Part shown: one piece after another, positions 33,094 to 40,862 of the stretch | Layout of the letters: each line of letters starts with the position of its first letter | Position numbering within the stretch: position 1 is the first letter of the stretch | Origin: Poriferisodalis sp026713105 | GTDB lineage: Bacteria; Actinomycetota; Acidimicrobiia; Acidimicrobiales; Poriferisodalaceae | Direction: 5' to 3' | DNA: 64,000 nucleotides | Assembly: GCA_965115995.1 (NCBI GenBank) | Contig: OZ220472.1 | Coordinates: 1,302,001-1,366,000 of the forward strand | Translations under genes and position numbers: made by a program | Notes under the pieces: generated by a model | What the model was told of the DNA's origin: nothing | Databases searched by the model: none | What the model saw: the letters and a program-made list of their open reading frames with translations, nothing else

Positions 33094-35004
33094 TCAGCTC
33101 AGCTCTTCGGGTTCCGGATCAGCCCCTACGAAGCTGACCAGCACCTGGTTCGCCTCGACGGCATCGCCCGCAGCGCAGCGAACATCGGCGACGGTGCCGG
33201 CGCCGTGCGCCGAGAGCGAGTGGAGCATTTTCATGGCTTCAACCACTACGACGGTGTCGCCGGAGGCCACAACATCGCCGGGCACGACGCTCACTTCGAC
33301 CACCACGGCTGGGAACGGTGCCGCAACGGCGTCGACCGAACCCGTGTCATCGGTTGCCGTCGGGGTCCAGGCGTCGGACCGATCTGGCACGTCGAAGGCG
33401 ACTGTGTAGCCGTACAGGTTGACGGCAACTGAGCCCGCATCGGCGCTCGAGGTGACGTTGACGCTCGACTCAGCGCCGTTGATCGATGCGGTAGCCACCT
33501 CACGAAGATCGCCCGCAGCGTCGCGCAGCAGCACTGCGGCCACAGATCGGTGCTCGGTCAGCCGGAACGGCCCGAGCCATGCCCACGGGCCGCTGTCGTC
33601 CCGAACTCGGTCGTGTTGCATCGAGGCCAGCCATGCTGTCGCGGCAGTCCCGGCGACTTGGTCGCTCGTCGGGGGCGCAGGCATCTCGTCGGCGCTCAGC
33701 GCGTCGATCACGTCGGTGGTCATCTCTGCGCTGCGTAGCTGCGGGGTGCCGATCAGCCAGCGCAGAAATCCCGCATTGGTCGGCACCGGGCCGAGCACGA
33801 GCCCCTCGAGAGCTTCGCTCATTGCGTCGAGCGCTGCCTGGCGGTCAGGTCGGGCGACCACGAGCTTCGCCACGAGAGGGTCGTAGTACGGCGTGATTGC
33901 ACTGCCGGGTTCGACTGCGGAGTCCCAGCGGACACCGGACGGCACTCGTACATGGCGAACGGGACCCGCTCGGGGGCTGAAGCCGTCGACAGGGTCCTCG
34001 GCGTTGATGCGAGCTTCGATGCTGTGGCCGCCGAACGTCACATCGGATTGTCTGAGGCCGAGGGCTGCCCCGCCTGCGACCCGTAGCTGCAGTTCCACGA
34101 GGTCGAGCCCCGTGATCGCCTCGGTGACCGGATGCTCGACCTGCAGGCGGGTGTTCATCTCCAGGAAGAAGAACTCGCCAGTGTCCGCATCGACGATGAA
34201 CTCCACGGTCCCGGCGTTGTCGTACCCGATGTGGCGGGCGAGGGCCACGGCCGCTCCGTGCAGACCGTCGCGAGTGGCATCGGGCAGGTTCGGTGCCGGC
34301 GCTTCTTCGAGGAGCTTTTGGTAGCGCCGCTGCGATGAGCAATCACGCGTACCGAGGTGGATGACGTTGCCGAACTGGTCGCCGACCACCTGCACCTCGA
34401 CGTGGCGGGGACGCTCGATGTAGCGCTCGACGATGATCCGATCGTCGCCGAATGAACGCAGCGCCTCGGTGCGTGCCGCTGCGAGGGCAGCATCGAACCC
34501 GTCGGACGAACGCACGATGCGGATGCCCTTGCCGCCGCCTCCGGCGGATGCCTTGACCAGCACCGGGTAGCCGATCTGCGAAGCCGCAGCGCTCAGGTCG
34601 CCGGTCGCGGCGCCCGGAATGATCGGAACTCCCGCCGATTCTGCGATGGCCCGCGCCTCCACCTTGGCGCCCATCTGGGCGATGGCATCGGAGTGCGGGC
34701 CCACCCAGGTCAGTCCGGCCTCGGTGACGGCCTGCGCAAACCCCGCGTTCTCCGACAGGAAGCCGTACCCAGGGTGGACGGCGTCGGCACCGGTCTCGGC
34801 CGCCGCCGTCAAGATGGCGTTGATGTCTAGGTACGACTGGTCGAGCGCCGCCGGGCCGATGCAGCGTGACTCATCCGCCTCACGAACAAATGGCGCGTCT
34901 CGGTCGGGCTCGGCAAACACCGCGACGGTGCGCCAGCCCAAGCGCCGGGCGGTCGCAAAGACCCGGCTCGCGATCTCGCCCCTATTGGCGACCAGCAGCT
35001 TCAT
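33094..35004 (-). CDS. Biotin carboxylase/biotin carrier (alpha) subunit of an acyl-CoA carboxylase
   Basis: A 636-residue alpha subunit. It has the biotin carboxylase N-terminus (KLLVANRGEIASRVFATARR), the ATP-grasp loop KASAGGGGKGIRIV, the catalytic region FFLEMNTRLQVEHPVTE, a BT-like linker region and a C-terminal biotinyl domain with the modification site VVEAMKMLHSL. It carboxylates biotin using ATP and bicarbonate. The frame is open upstream to 35154, but the ATG at 35004 begins the conserved sequence. It lies 32 bases after the matching beta subunit, giving a full methylcrotonyl/geranyl-CoA-type carboxylase. Confidence 0.95.
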   Translation of the reverse strand: MKLLVANRGEIASRVFATARRLGWRTVAVFAEPDRDAPFVREADESRCIGPAALDQSYLDINAILTAAAETGADAVHPGYGFLSENAGFAQAVTEAGLTWVGPHSDAIAQMGAKVEARAIAESAGVPIIPGAATGDLSAAASQIGYPVLVKASAGGGGKGIRIVRSSDGFDAALAAARTEALRSFGDDRIIVERYIERPRHVEVQVVGDQFGNVIHLGTRDCSSQRRYQKLLEEAPAPNLPDATRDGLHGAAVALARHIGYDNAGTVEFIVDADTGEFFFLEMNTRLQVEHPVTEAITGLDLVELQLRVAGGAALGLRQSDVTFGGHSIEARINAEDPVDGFSPRAGPVRHVRVPSGVRWDSAVEPGSAITPYYDPLVAKLVVARPDRQAALDAMSEALEGLVLGPVPTNAGFLRWLIGTPQLRSAEMTTDVIDALSADEMPAPPTSDQVAGTAATAWLASMQHDRVRDDSGPWAWLGPFRLTEHRSVAAVLLRDAAGDLREVATASINGAESSVNVTSSADAGSVAVNLYGYTVAFDVPDRSDAWTPTATDDTGSVDAVAAPFPAVVVEVSVVPGDVVASGDTVVVVEAMKMLHSLSAHGAGTVADVRCAAGDAVEANQVLVSFVGADPEPEELS

Positions 35005-35036
35005 GGCGTCAGTCTCTTGGCGAACACGACTGCCGG

Positions 35037-36659
35037 CTACATCCGGTACACGAGGCCGCCGCCTGGTGCGGGAGCGTCCTGTCGGGCCGCCAGCGCGAGG
35101 CACAGACCGAGAGCGTCGCGAGTGTCGGCGGGGTCGATGAGGCCGTCGTCCCACAAGCGTGCCGTGGCGTAGTACGGATCACTCTGGCGCTCGTATTGGT
35201 CGGCGACCTCAGCCCGCATCGCGGCGATCTCCTCGTCGGTGGTCTCGGTGCCGCGCATCCCCGCGAGGCGTATGTCGACCAGCACGGTCTGGGCCGTCTC
35301 GGCGGACATGGTGGCGATGCGGCTGTTCGGCCAGGCGAACAGGAGCCGAGGGTTGAAGCCGCGCCCGCACATGCCGTAGTTGCCCGCTCCGTATGAGCCG
35401 CCGATGAGCACCGTGTAGCGCGGCACGGTGGCGTTGGCCACCGCGGCCACCATCTTCGCCCCGTGCTTGGCGATGCCGGCTGCCTCCGAATCGCTGCCCA
35501 CCATGTAGCCCGTCGTGTTCTGCAGGAACAGCAACGGCACCCGGCGCTGCTCGCAGAGCTCAATGAAGTGCGTGGCCTTCAGCGCATCGGAGGAGAAGAT
35601 GATCCCGTTGTTGGCGATGATGCCGACCTGGAAGCCCCAGATCCGGGCGAAGCCGCAGGTGATGTCGTTGCCCCATTCGGGTTTGAACTCCCCGTAGCGG
35701 GAACCGTCGACGAGACGGGCGATGATCTCACGGGCGTCGAAACCGATGCGGTCGTCAGCGGAAACGACGCCGTAGATCTCGGCTGGGTCGTAGTGAGGCG
35801 GTTCCGGTTGCGTCCATGACAACCAGTTCTCCCGGTGGCCTACCGATCGCTGGTTGGCGGCTGCGCACAGCTCGCGCAGCTTGCCGTAGGCGGATCGCTC
35901 GTCGGGCGTCATGTAATCGGACACACCCGAGACCCGGGTGTGCAGTGCGGCGCCGCCGAGTTCGTCGGGCTCGATGATCTCGCCGAGGGCCGCCTTCACG
36001 ATCGGGGGCCCGCCGAGATAGATCCGCCCGATGCCCGAGACCATGATCACTTCGTCGCTGAGCGCCGGAACGTACGCCCCTCCCGCGGTACAGCCGCCGA
36101 GCACCACCGAGATCTGCGGCAGGCCCTGCGCCGAGAGCCGGGCTTGGCGGTAGAAGCTGCCGCCGAAATGGTCCTTGTCGGGGAAGATGTCGTCCTGCAG
36201 GGGCAGGAACGCACCGCCCGAGTCGACGAGGTAGATGACGCCGAGGCCGTTCTCTGCGGCGATGTCCTGGGCACGCACGTGCTTCTTGATGCTGATCGGC
36301 AGCAGTGAGCCGCCCTTCACGGTGGCGTCGTTGGCGATGAACATCCACGGGACACCGCAGACAACGCCGATGCCGGTGACGATGCCCGCACCGGGGGCGC
36401 TGTTGTCGTACATGTCCCAACTGGCCAGCGTCGAGAGTTCCAGGAACGGCGTGGCGGCATCGCAGACCAGGTCGATGCGGTCCCGCGGCAGGATCTTGCC
36501 TCGAGAGTTGTGACGTTCGATGGAGCGTTCCCGGCCTGCGCCGCCGGATATGGCGAATTGCTGGCGATCGCGCAGCGTGGCAAGCAGGTCACCGTACGCG
36601 GCAGCATTCTTGGCGAACCCGTCGCTGCGGGTGTCGATGCGGCTTGCGAACTGTCTCAT
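35037..36659 (-). CDS. Carboxyltransferase (beta) subunit, methylcrotonyl/geranyl-CoA carboxylase type
   Basis: A 540-residue carboxyltransferase. NDATVKGGSLLPISIKKHVR, YLVDSGGAFLPLQ and VLGGCTAGGAYVPALSDE are hallmarks of the methylcrotonyl-CoA and geranyl-CoA carboxylase beta group rather than the propionyl-CoA group. The C-terminal half has FLQNTTGYMVG and GGSYGAGNYGMCGR. It transfers CO2 to the gamma carbon of a 3-methyl-2-enoyl-CoA. With the alpha subunit it would serve leucine or acyclic terpenoid breakdown; the sequence alone does not separate these. Repeat R1 copy 2 lies in its upstream gap. Confidence 0.93.
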   Translation of the reverse strand: MRQFASRIDTRSDGFAKNAAAYGDLLATLRDRQQFAISGGAGRERSIERHNSRGKILPRDRIDLVCDAATPFLELSTLASWDMYDNSAPGAGIVTGIGVVCGVPWMFIANDATVKGGSLLPISIKKHVRAQDIAAENGLGVIYLVDSGGAFLPLQDDIFPDKDHFGGSFYRQARLSAQGLPQISVVLGGCTAGGAYVPALSDEVIMVSGIGRIYLGGPPIVKAALGEIIEPDELGGAALHTRVSGVSDYMTPDERSAYGKLRELCAAANQRSVGHRENWLSWTQPEPPHYDPAEIYGVVSADDRIGFDAREIIARLVDGSRYGEFKPEWGNDITCGFARIWGFQVGIIANNGIIFSSDALKATHFIELCEQRRVPLLFLQNTTGYMVGSDSEAAGIAKHGAKMVAAVANATVPRYTVLIGGSYGAGNYGMCGRGFNPRLLFAWPNSRIATMSAETAQTVLVDIRLAGMRGTETTDEEIAAMRAEVADQYERQSDPYYATARLWDDGLIDPADTRDALGLCLALAARQDAPAPGGGLVYRM

Positions 36660-36766
36660 CTGCCAGCGATGCCCATCAGCCAGGTGCGATTCCGTCGCCG
36701 AAGATCGTACGGGTCGCGCATGGGCCGTAGCTATTGGCTGTCATGCGATCCGCGCCCGCAGCGCCC

Positions 36767-36880
36767 AGAGGCTGAGCCGTTAGGCGAAGCCGTGGCCCGA
36801 GCGGCCCGTGAGCGACAGCGAACAAGAGCGGGAAACGACTGGTGCGATGACGGAAGGTCTCACCTATTGGCGCTTCCTCT
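36767..36880 (+). repeat. Dispersed repeat R1, copy 2 (MITE-like)
   Basis: A 114-bp element, about 91% identical to the copy at 15464-15581 and inverted relative to it. Its ends, 36767-36787 and 36860-36880, are inverted repeats matching at 15 of 21 positions. The ten differences from copy 1 are clustered in the second half, while the stretch CCGTGGCCCGAGCGGCCCGT is unchanged. It ends nine bases before the stop of the flavin monooxygenase gene, inside a 230-base gap that otherwise shows nothing recognisable. Confidence 0.8.
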
Positions 36881-36889
36881 CAGATCTCG

Positions 36890-38056
36890 TCAGAAATTGA
36901 GGTCGCCTGGGTCCTGGCCCAGCAGCACCCGACCTGCGGTGTCGATCTGGTAGCTGCCCACCATGAAGTGCCCGGCTACTGCCCGCACGTCGTTGAGCAG
37001 CCCGCCGAGCGGTGATGCCGTGAAGTTGGCCGTGCTGCCGGCTGCGGTGACGAGCGTCTCGACCGCCTCGATGCAGTTTTGGACGCTCCACGAGCATGCC
37101 AGCCGTGCGCGAGCGTGCTGGGCGGGCGTCACTTCGCCATGCGCGGCGGCGGTGCTCCAGATCTCATCAAGCTGATCGGCCACGAACGCCTGGCCAGCCC
37201 CGAGCAAGGCCTCCGCGCGGGCCATCGCGGCGTGCGCATCGGGTCGCGACGCCAACTCCGAGCGGGCAAACAGCGGGGTCTTCGTGTCGGCCAGCGCGGC
37301 GAATTCGTCGATTGCGCGGCGGGCGATTCCCGACGCCACGCCGGTCTTGGGAAATGGGAATCGCAGGCCTGAAGGCAGCCGGTAGAACGGGTGCTCGTTG
37401 GGCTTGGGCAACGAGTAATTGGCCACCACCGCCGCGTAGTGAGCCGGTACGAAATGCTCGCTGAGCACCACATCGTTGCTGCCGGTTCCGCGCAGCCCCA
37501 CGGTATGCCAGGTGTCCTCGATGAGGCCCGGGTCGGCCGGGATCAGGATGTGGCAGAGGTCCTTGGGCTGCGTGCCCTCCACCACGTTGGCCACCACCCA
37601 CCAGTCGGCTGCGGTGCAGCCGCTGACGAACGTCCAGCGCCCGCTCGCCAACCAGCCACCCTGGACCGGGCGAACGAGCCCCCGGGGCACGCCCGAGCCG
37701 GCGATGACGGCGTCGGGATGCTCGGCGTAGAAATCGGACACGGACTCGGCTTCGAGATGGGCGGCGAAGATCTCCGCCTCCTCGTTGCAGGTCATGGCAA
37801 CCCAGCCCGTCGAGGGATGCGCGTAGGACACGCGGTGGGTGAACTCGATGAACTCCGCGGGGTGGCGACCCAGCCCGCCTAGCTCTTCGGGCACGAGCAG
37901 ACGCATGAGTCCCAGCCGCCCCAGATCGGCCATGATGCCGCGGTCGGGGATGCGCTCAGCGTCACTGCGCTCCCCGCAGGCGCGGACGCGAGCGAGCATC
38001 TCGTCGCCGAGCTCGGGCGGCCCGAGCCATCGTCCCCCGGAGTCAGACGAGGCCAT
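36890..38056 (-). CDS. HsaA-like flavin-dependent monooxygenase (acyl-CoA dehydrogenase fold)
   Basis: A 388-residue protein with the acyl-CoA dehydrogenase fold but closer to two-component flavin hydroxylases such as HsaA. The N-terminal helices give LRRLLVPEELGG-like sequence, the middle domain has VRPVQGGWLASGRWTFVSGC, the typical GGYxLSGxWxFxSGC pattern of this branch, and the C-terminal domain is helical. The acyl-CoA dehydrogenase FAD signatures and GGxxSE tail are absent. It would hydroxylate an aromatic ring using reduced flavin from a separate reductase, not seen here. A TAGCTT box lies six bases before the ATG. Confidence 0.83.
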   Translation of the reverse strand: MASSDSGGRWLGPPELGDEMLARVRACGERSDAERIPDRGIMADLGRLGLMRLLVPEELGGLGRHPAEFIEFTHRVSYAHPSTGWVAMTCNEEAEIFAAHLEAESVSDFYAEHPDAVIAGSGVPRGLVRPVQGGWLASGRWTFVSGCTAADWWVVANVVEGTQPKDLCHILIPADPGLIEDTWHTVGLRGTGSNDVVLSEHFVPAHYAAVVANYSLPKPNEHPFYRLPSGLRFPFPKTGVASGIARRAIDEFAALADTKTPLFARSELASRPDAHAAMARAEALLGAGQAFVADQLDEIWSTAAAHGEVTPAQHARARLACSWSVQNCIEAVETLVTAAGSTANFTASPLGGLLNDVRAVAGHFMVGSYQIDTAGRVLLGQDPGDLNF

Positions 38057-38062
38057 CCGGGC

Positions 38063-38068
38063 AAGCTA
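38063..38068 (-). promoter_or_regulatory. Putative leaderless promoter -10 box (TAGCTT)
   Basis: On the minus strand TAGCTT lies six bases upstream of the ATG at 38056 without a ribosome site between them. Confidence 0.45.
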
Positions 38069-38153
38069 ACCGCACAGCCACCCCAGTCGCCTGCGTATCG
38101 TCGTGGGGCGACGCGCTGCGGCAGCAGGCCGACAACCAGGTCACGGACGGCAG

Positions 38154-40682
38154 ATGGATCCACTCGACAACATCGCTCCCGACGCGGCGACGGCGCCGAT
38201 TGCCGGCATGAGAGTGCTGGATCTGACCGATCACCGCGGCGAGCTAGGGCCGTGGATGCTGGCTGAGCTGGGTGCCGACGTGATCAAGATCGAGCCGCCG
38301 GGCGGAAGCTCGGCCCGTTCGGCGCTGCCGCTTCGGGTCCCCAGCGGGGCAGACCCTGATGCCGCTTCGCCGGACCTGCGCAGTTGGCAGTTCTGCGCCT
38401 ACAACTCGAACAAGCGCGCTGTCGTTCTTGACTTCGACAACACAGACGACCGCCAAGTCTTCGAGCGTCTCGTGCGCAGCGCTGACTTCGTCTACGAATC
38501 CGGCGTGCCCGGCACGCTGGCCGAAGCCGGCTACCGCCCCGGCGATCTGCGTTCGCTGAATGGCCGGATCATCCACGTCCAGGTCACGCCGTACGGACTC
38601 GACGGCCCTCGCAGCGCCGATCCTGCCTCGGAGCTGTCGTTGGCGGCGCTGGGCGGCTCCGCGAACATGCAGGGCGTCTACGAGCGGGCGCCGGTAAAGG
38701 CTTCGATCGCACAGGCGTGGCGCCACGCCGGTGCAGAGGCCGCCGCGGCGGGGCTGATGGCCCATGCCCGCATGCGCGTCCTCGGCGATGGGCAGCACGT
38801 CGCCGTGTCGGCCCAGGCCGCCATGACGTGGACGCTGCTGAACGCCATGGAGACTCATGCCATCTGCGGCCGGGATTTCCAGCGCTCGGGCACCATGGTG
38901 AACCTCGCCGCACCGCTGCAGATGCGCTACCGGACCAAGGACGGGTGGGCGATCGGCGTCGCCCGAGGGGTGGCGACCGGTCGGCTGCTGGAGTGGTACA
39001 TCGAAGAAGGCTTGGCCGATGAGAGCTGGCACGACGAAGACTGGGACACCTATGACCTTCGGGCCTCGAAGGGCGAGCCGGTCACTCGCACGTTCGATGA
39101 GCTCTACGAGGCAATGGTGGGGCTGTGCGAACGGCACACCAACGCTGAGCTCCTGGAGCGATCGGTGGAGCTGGGCGAGACCATCGCCCCGGTCCACACA
39201 GTGGCCGATCTGGTCGAATTCGAGCACCTGCGGGCCAGGGACTTCTGGCGCTCTGCAGAGCTCGCCGGCGCGGCGGCGGTGAAATTCCCCGGTGGACCTG
39301 CGACGATCAACGGCGTTCGCATCGGCACGCGGCGACGGCCGCCGCTGGTTGACGAGCACGGACCCGAGATCCGAGCGGAAGCCGCAGGTGCTGGCGAGGC
39401 AACCACGCTCGATGGCGTGGCCGAGCCTCCGGCATCGGTGCCCGACTCGACTGCGTGGAGCGTCGGGAACGCCGAGCTGCCGTTCGCCGGGCTGAAGGTC
39501 GCAGACTTCAGTTGGATCGGGGTCGGGCCGATCACGGCCAAATCGTTCGCGGATCATGGCGCAACGGTCGTGCGGATCGAATCTGCCGGACGTATCGACG
39601 GTCTGCGTGCGAATCCGCCATTCAAGGACGATGTCATCGATGTCGACATGGCGCACTTCTTCGGCACGTTCAACACGTCGAAGCTCAGCATCGACATCGA
39701 CCTGAAGACGGCTGCGGGCGTCGACATCGCCCGCCGCATGATCGCCTGGGCCGATGTGGTCGTGGAATCTTGGACGCCGGGAACGTTCGCCCGCAACATT
39801 GCCGACGACGATCTCATCGCCGAGCTGAACCCGAACGCCATCGTGGTGCACACGTCGCTGCTGGCAAGCGGCGGTCCGCTGTCGCGAATGGGCGGCTTCG
39901 GCTATCACGCCGCTGCCATCGCCGGTTTCTATCCCATCGTGGGGTGGCCCGATCTGCCGCCGGACGGGCCGTATCTCGCCTATACCGACACGATCTCGCC
40001 CCGCATCATCACCGCTACACTGCTCGCGGCACTGGATCGTCGGCGCCGCACGGGCGAGGGCTGTGTCATCGAGGCAGCACAGCTTGAATGTGGCCTGCAA
40101 TTCCTGGCACCTGAGCTGGCCGACTATGCCGGCAGCGGGACGGTGGCCACCCGCAACGGCAACCGGAATCCCGATGTGGCACCGCAGGGTGTGTACCCGT
40201 GCGAGGGCGACGATCGGTGGTGCGCCATCACGATTGGCGACGACGCCCAATGGAAGACACTGGTGGGGCTGATGGGGGCGCCGGATTGGGCCCAGGCGGC
40301 CGAGCTGTCAACGCTGGAAGGCAGGCTCGCGGCTCACGATGCCATGGACGACGAGATTTCCGCGTGGACGGGCACCCAAGACGCCGTGAATCTGGAACGA
40401 CTCCTGGCAGGCGCTGGGATCGCGGCGGGCATGCTGCAGCGCAGCAGCGACCTGCTCGCGGATCCGCAGTATGCCCACAGCGGTTTCCACCGGTGGCTGG
40501 AGCACCCCCGAATGGGAACCGTGCCCTATTCCGGCCACCAGTACCAGATCGCCGGCTACGACCATGGCCCCCGCCACGCCGCCCCCATGCTCGGCCAGCA
40601 CACCTACGACGTCCTGAGCTCCGAACTCGGTCTCAGCGACGAACAGATCGCTGACGCCGCCGCCGCTGGGGCACTGGGCTGA
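38154..40682 (+). CDS. Two-domain fused CaiB/BaiF CoA-transferase
   Basis: An 842-residue protein made of two complete family III CoA-transferase modules, about residues 15-400 and 440-835. Each has its own opening motif (GMRVLDLTDHRG then GADVIKIEPPGGS; GLKVADFSWIGVGP then GATVVRIESAG). At the position of the catalytic acid, module 2 reads VIEAAQLECGLQ with Glu, whereas module 1 reads VAVSAQAAMTWT with Ala, so module 1 may be inactive or structural. The frame opens at 38103, but the ATG at 38154 is nearest to homology. Normal members are one module of ~400 residues acting as interlocked dimers. Confidence 0.88.
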   Translation: MDPLDNIAPDAATAPIAGMRVLDLTDHRGELGPWMLAELGADVIKIEPPGGSSARSALPLRVPSGADPDAASPDLRSWQFCAYNSNKRAVVLDFDNTDDRQVFERLVRSADFVYESGVPGTLAEAGYRPGDLRSLNGRIIHVQVTPYGLDGPRSADPASELSLAALGGSANMQGVYERAPVKASIAQAWRHAGAEAAAAGLMAHARMRVLGDGQHVAVSAQAAMTWTLLNAMETHAICGRDFQRSGTMVNLAAPLQMRYRTKDGWAIGVARGVATGRLLEWYIEEGLADESWHDEDWDTYDLRASKGEPVTRTFDELYEAMVGLCERHTNAELLERSVELGETIAPVHTVADLVEFEHLRARDFWRSAELAGAAAVKFPGGPATINGVRIGTRRRPPLVDEHGPEIRAEAAGAGEATTLDGVAEPPASVPDSTAWSVGNAELPFAGLKVADFSWIGVGPITAKSFADHGATVVRIESAGRIDGLRANPPFKDDVIDVDMAHFFGTFNTSKLSIDIDLKTAAGVDIARRMIAWADVVVESWTPGTFARNIADDDLIAELNPNAIVVHTSLLASGGPLSRMGGFGYHAAAIAGFYPIVGWPDLPPDGPYLAYTDTISPRIITATLLAALDRRRRTGEGCVIEAAQLECGLQFLAPELADYAGSGTVATRNGNRNPDVAPQGVYPCEGDDRWCAITIGDDAQWKTLVGLMGAPDWAQAAELSTLEGRLAAHDAMDDEISAWTGTQDAVNLERLLAGAGIAAGMLQRSSDLLADPQYAHSGFHRWLEHPRMGTVPYSGHQYQIAGYDHGPRHAAPMLGQHTYDVLSSELGLSDEQIADAAAAGALG

Positions 40683-40690
40683 CGGCTCAC

Positions 40691-40712
40691 CGCTCGGGCC
40701 ACGGCCTCGCCT
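40691..40712. repeat. Short partial match to repeat R1
   Basis: Twenty-two bases beginning CGCTCGGGCCACGGC match the core of R1 copy 1 (15543-15564) with one difference. No other part of R1 is recognisable here, so it is either a remnant or chance. It lies 22 bases before repeat R2 copy A. Confidence 0.4.
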
Positions 40713-40733
40713 CGTAGGACTCAAGCCAGTAGG

Positions 40734-40833
40734 CACAGATGCCATAGCTGTGGAGGCGGCAGGAGACTCTGCGACGTTGCGACCTGCTGGATCGCTGGAG
40801 CAGAGGGTTCTGCCGCCTCCACAGCGGGCGCAC
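40734..40833 (+). repeat. Hairpin repeat R2, copy A
   Basis: A ~100-bp element whose outer arms 40747-40762 and 40810-40825 form a perfect 16-bp inverted repeat (GCTGTGGAGGCGGCAG). The 47-base loop holds CTCTGCGACGTTGCGACC and a second stem, CTCTGC/GCAGAG. Copies at 53222-53320 and 57707-57806 share loop and flanks. No T-run follows, so it is not an ordinary intrinsic terminator. It lies between the fused CoA-transferase and the promoter of the next gene. Confidence 0.85.
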
Positions 40834-40850
40834 CTACCCGGGCGGCTCCT

Positions 40851-40856
40851 TAGCCT
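40851..40856 (+). promoter_or_regulatory. Putative leaderless promoter -10 box (TAGCCT)
   Basis: TAGCCT lies six bases before the GTG at 40863. The stretch TTAGCCTGACGCTGTG closely matches the one before the luciferase-like gene at 20662. Confidence 0.55.
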
Positions 40857-40862
40857 GACGCT

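Noticed and set aside
38244..40250. 668-codon open frame on the minus strand
   Set aside because: Antisense to the fused CoA-transferase; arises from high GC at third codon positions.
40734..40833. R2 as a plain Rho-independent terminator
   Set aside because: No T-run follows on either strand, the loop is long and conserved, and one copy lies in a divergent promoter region rather than at a gene end.
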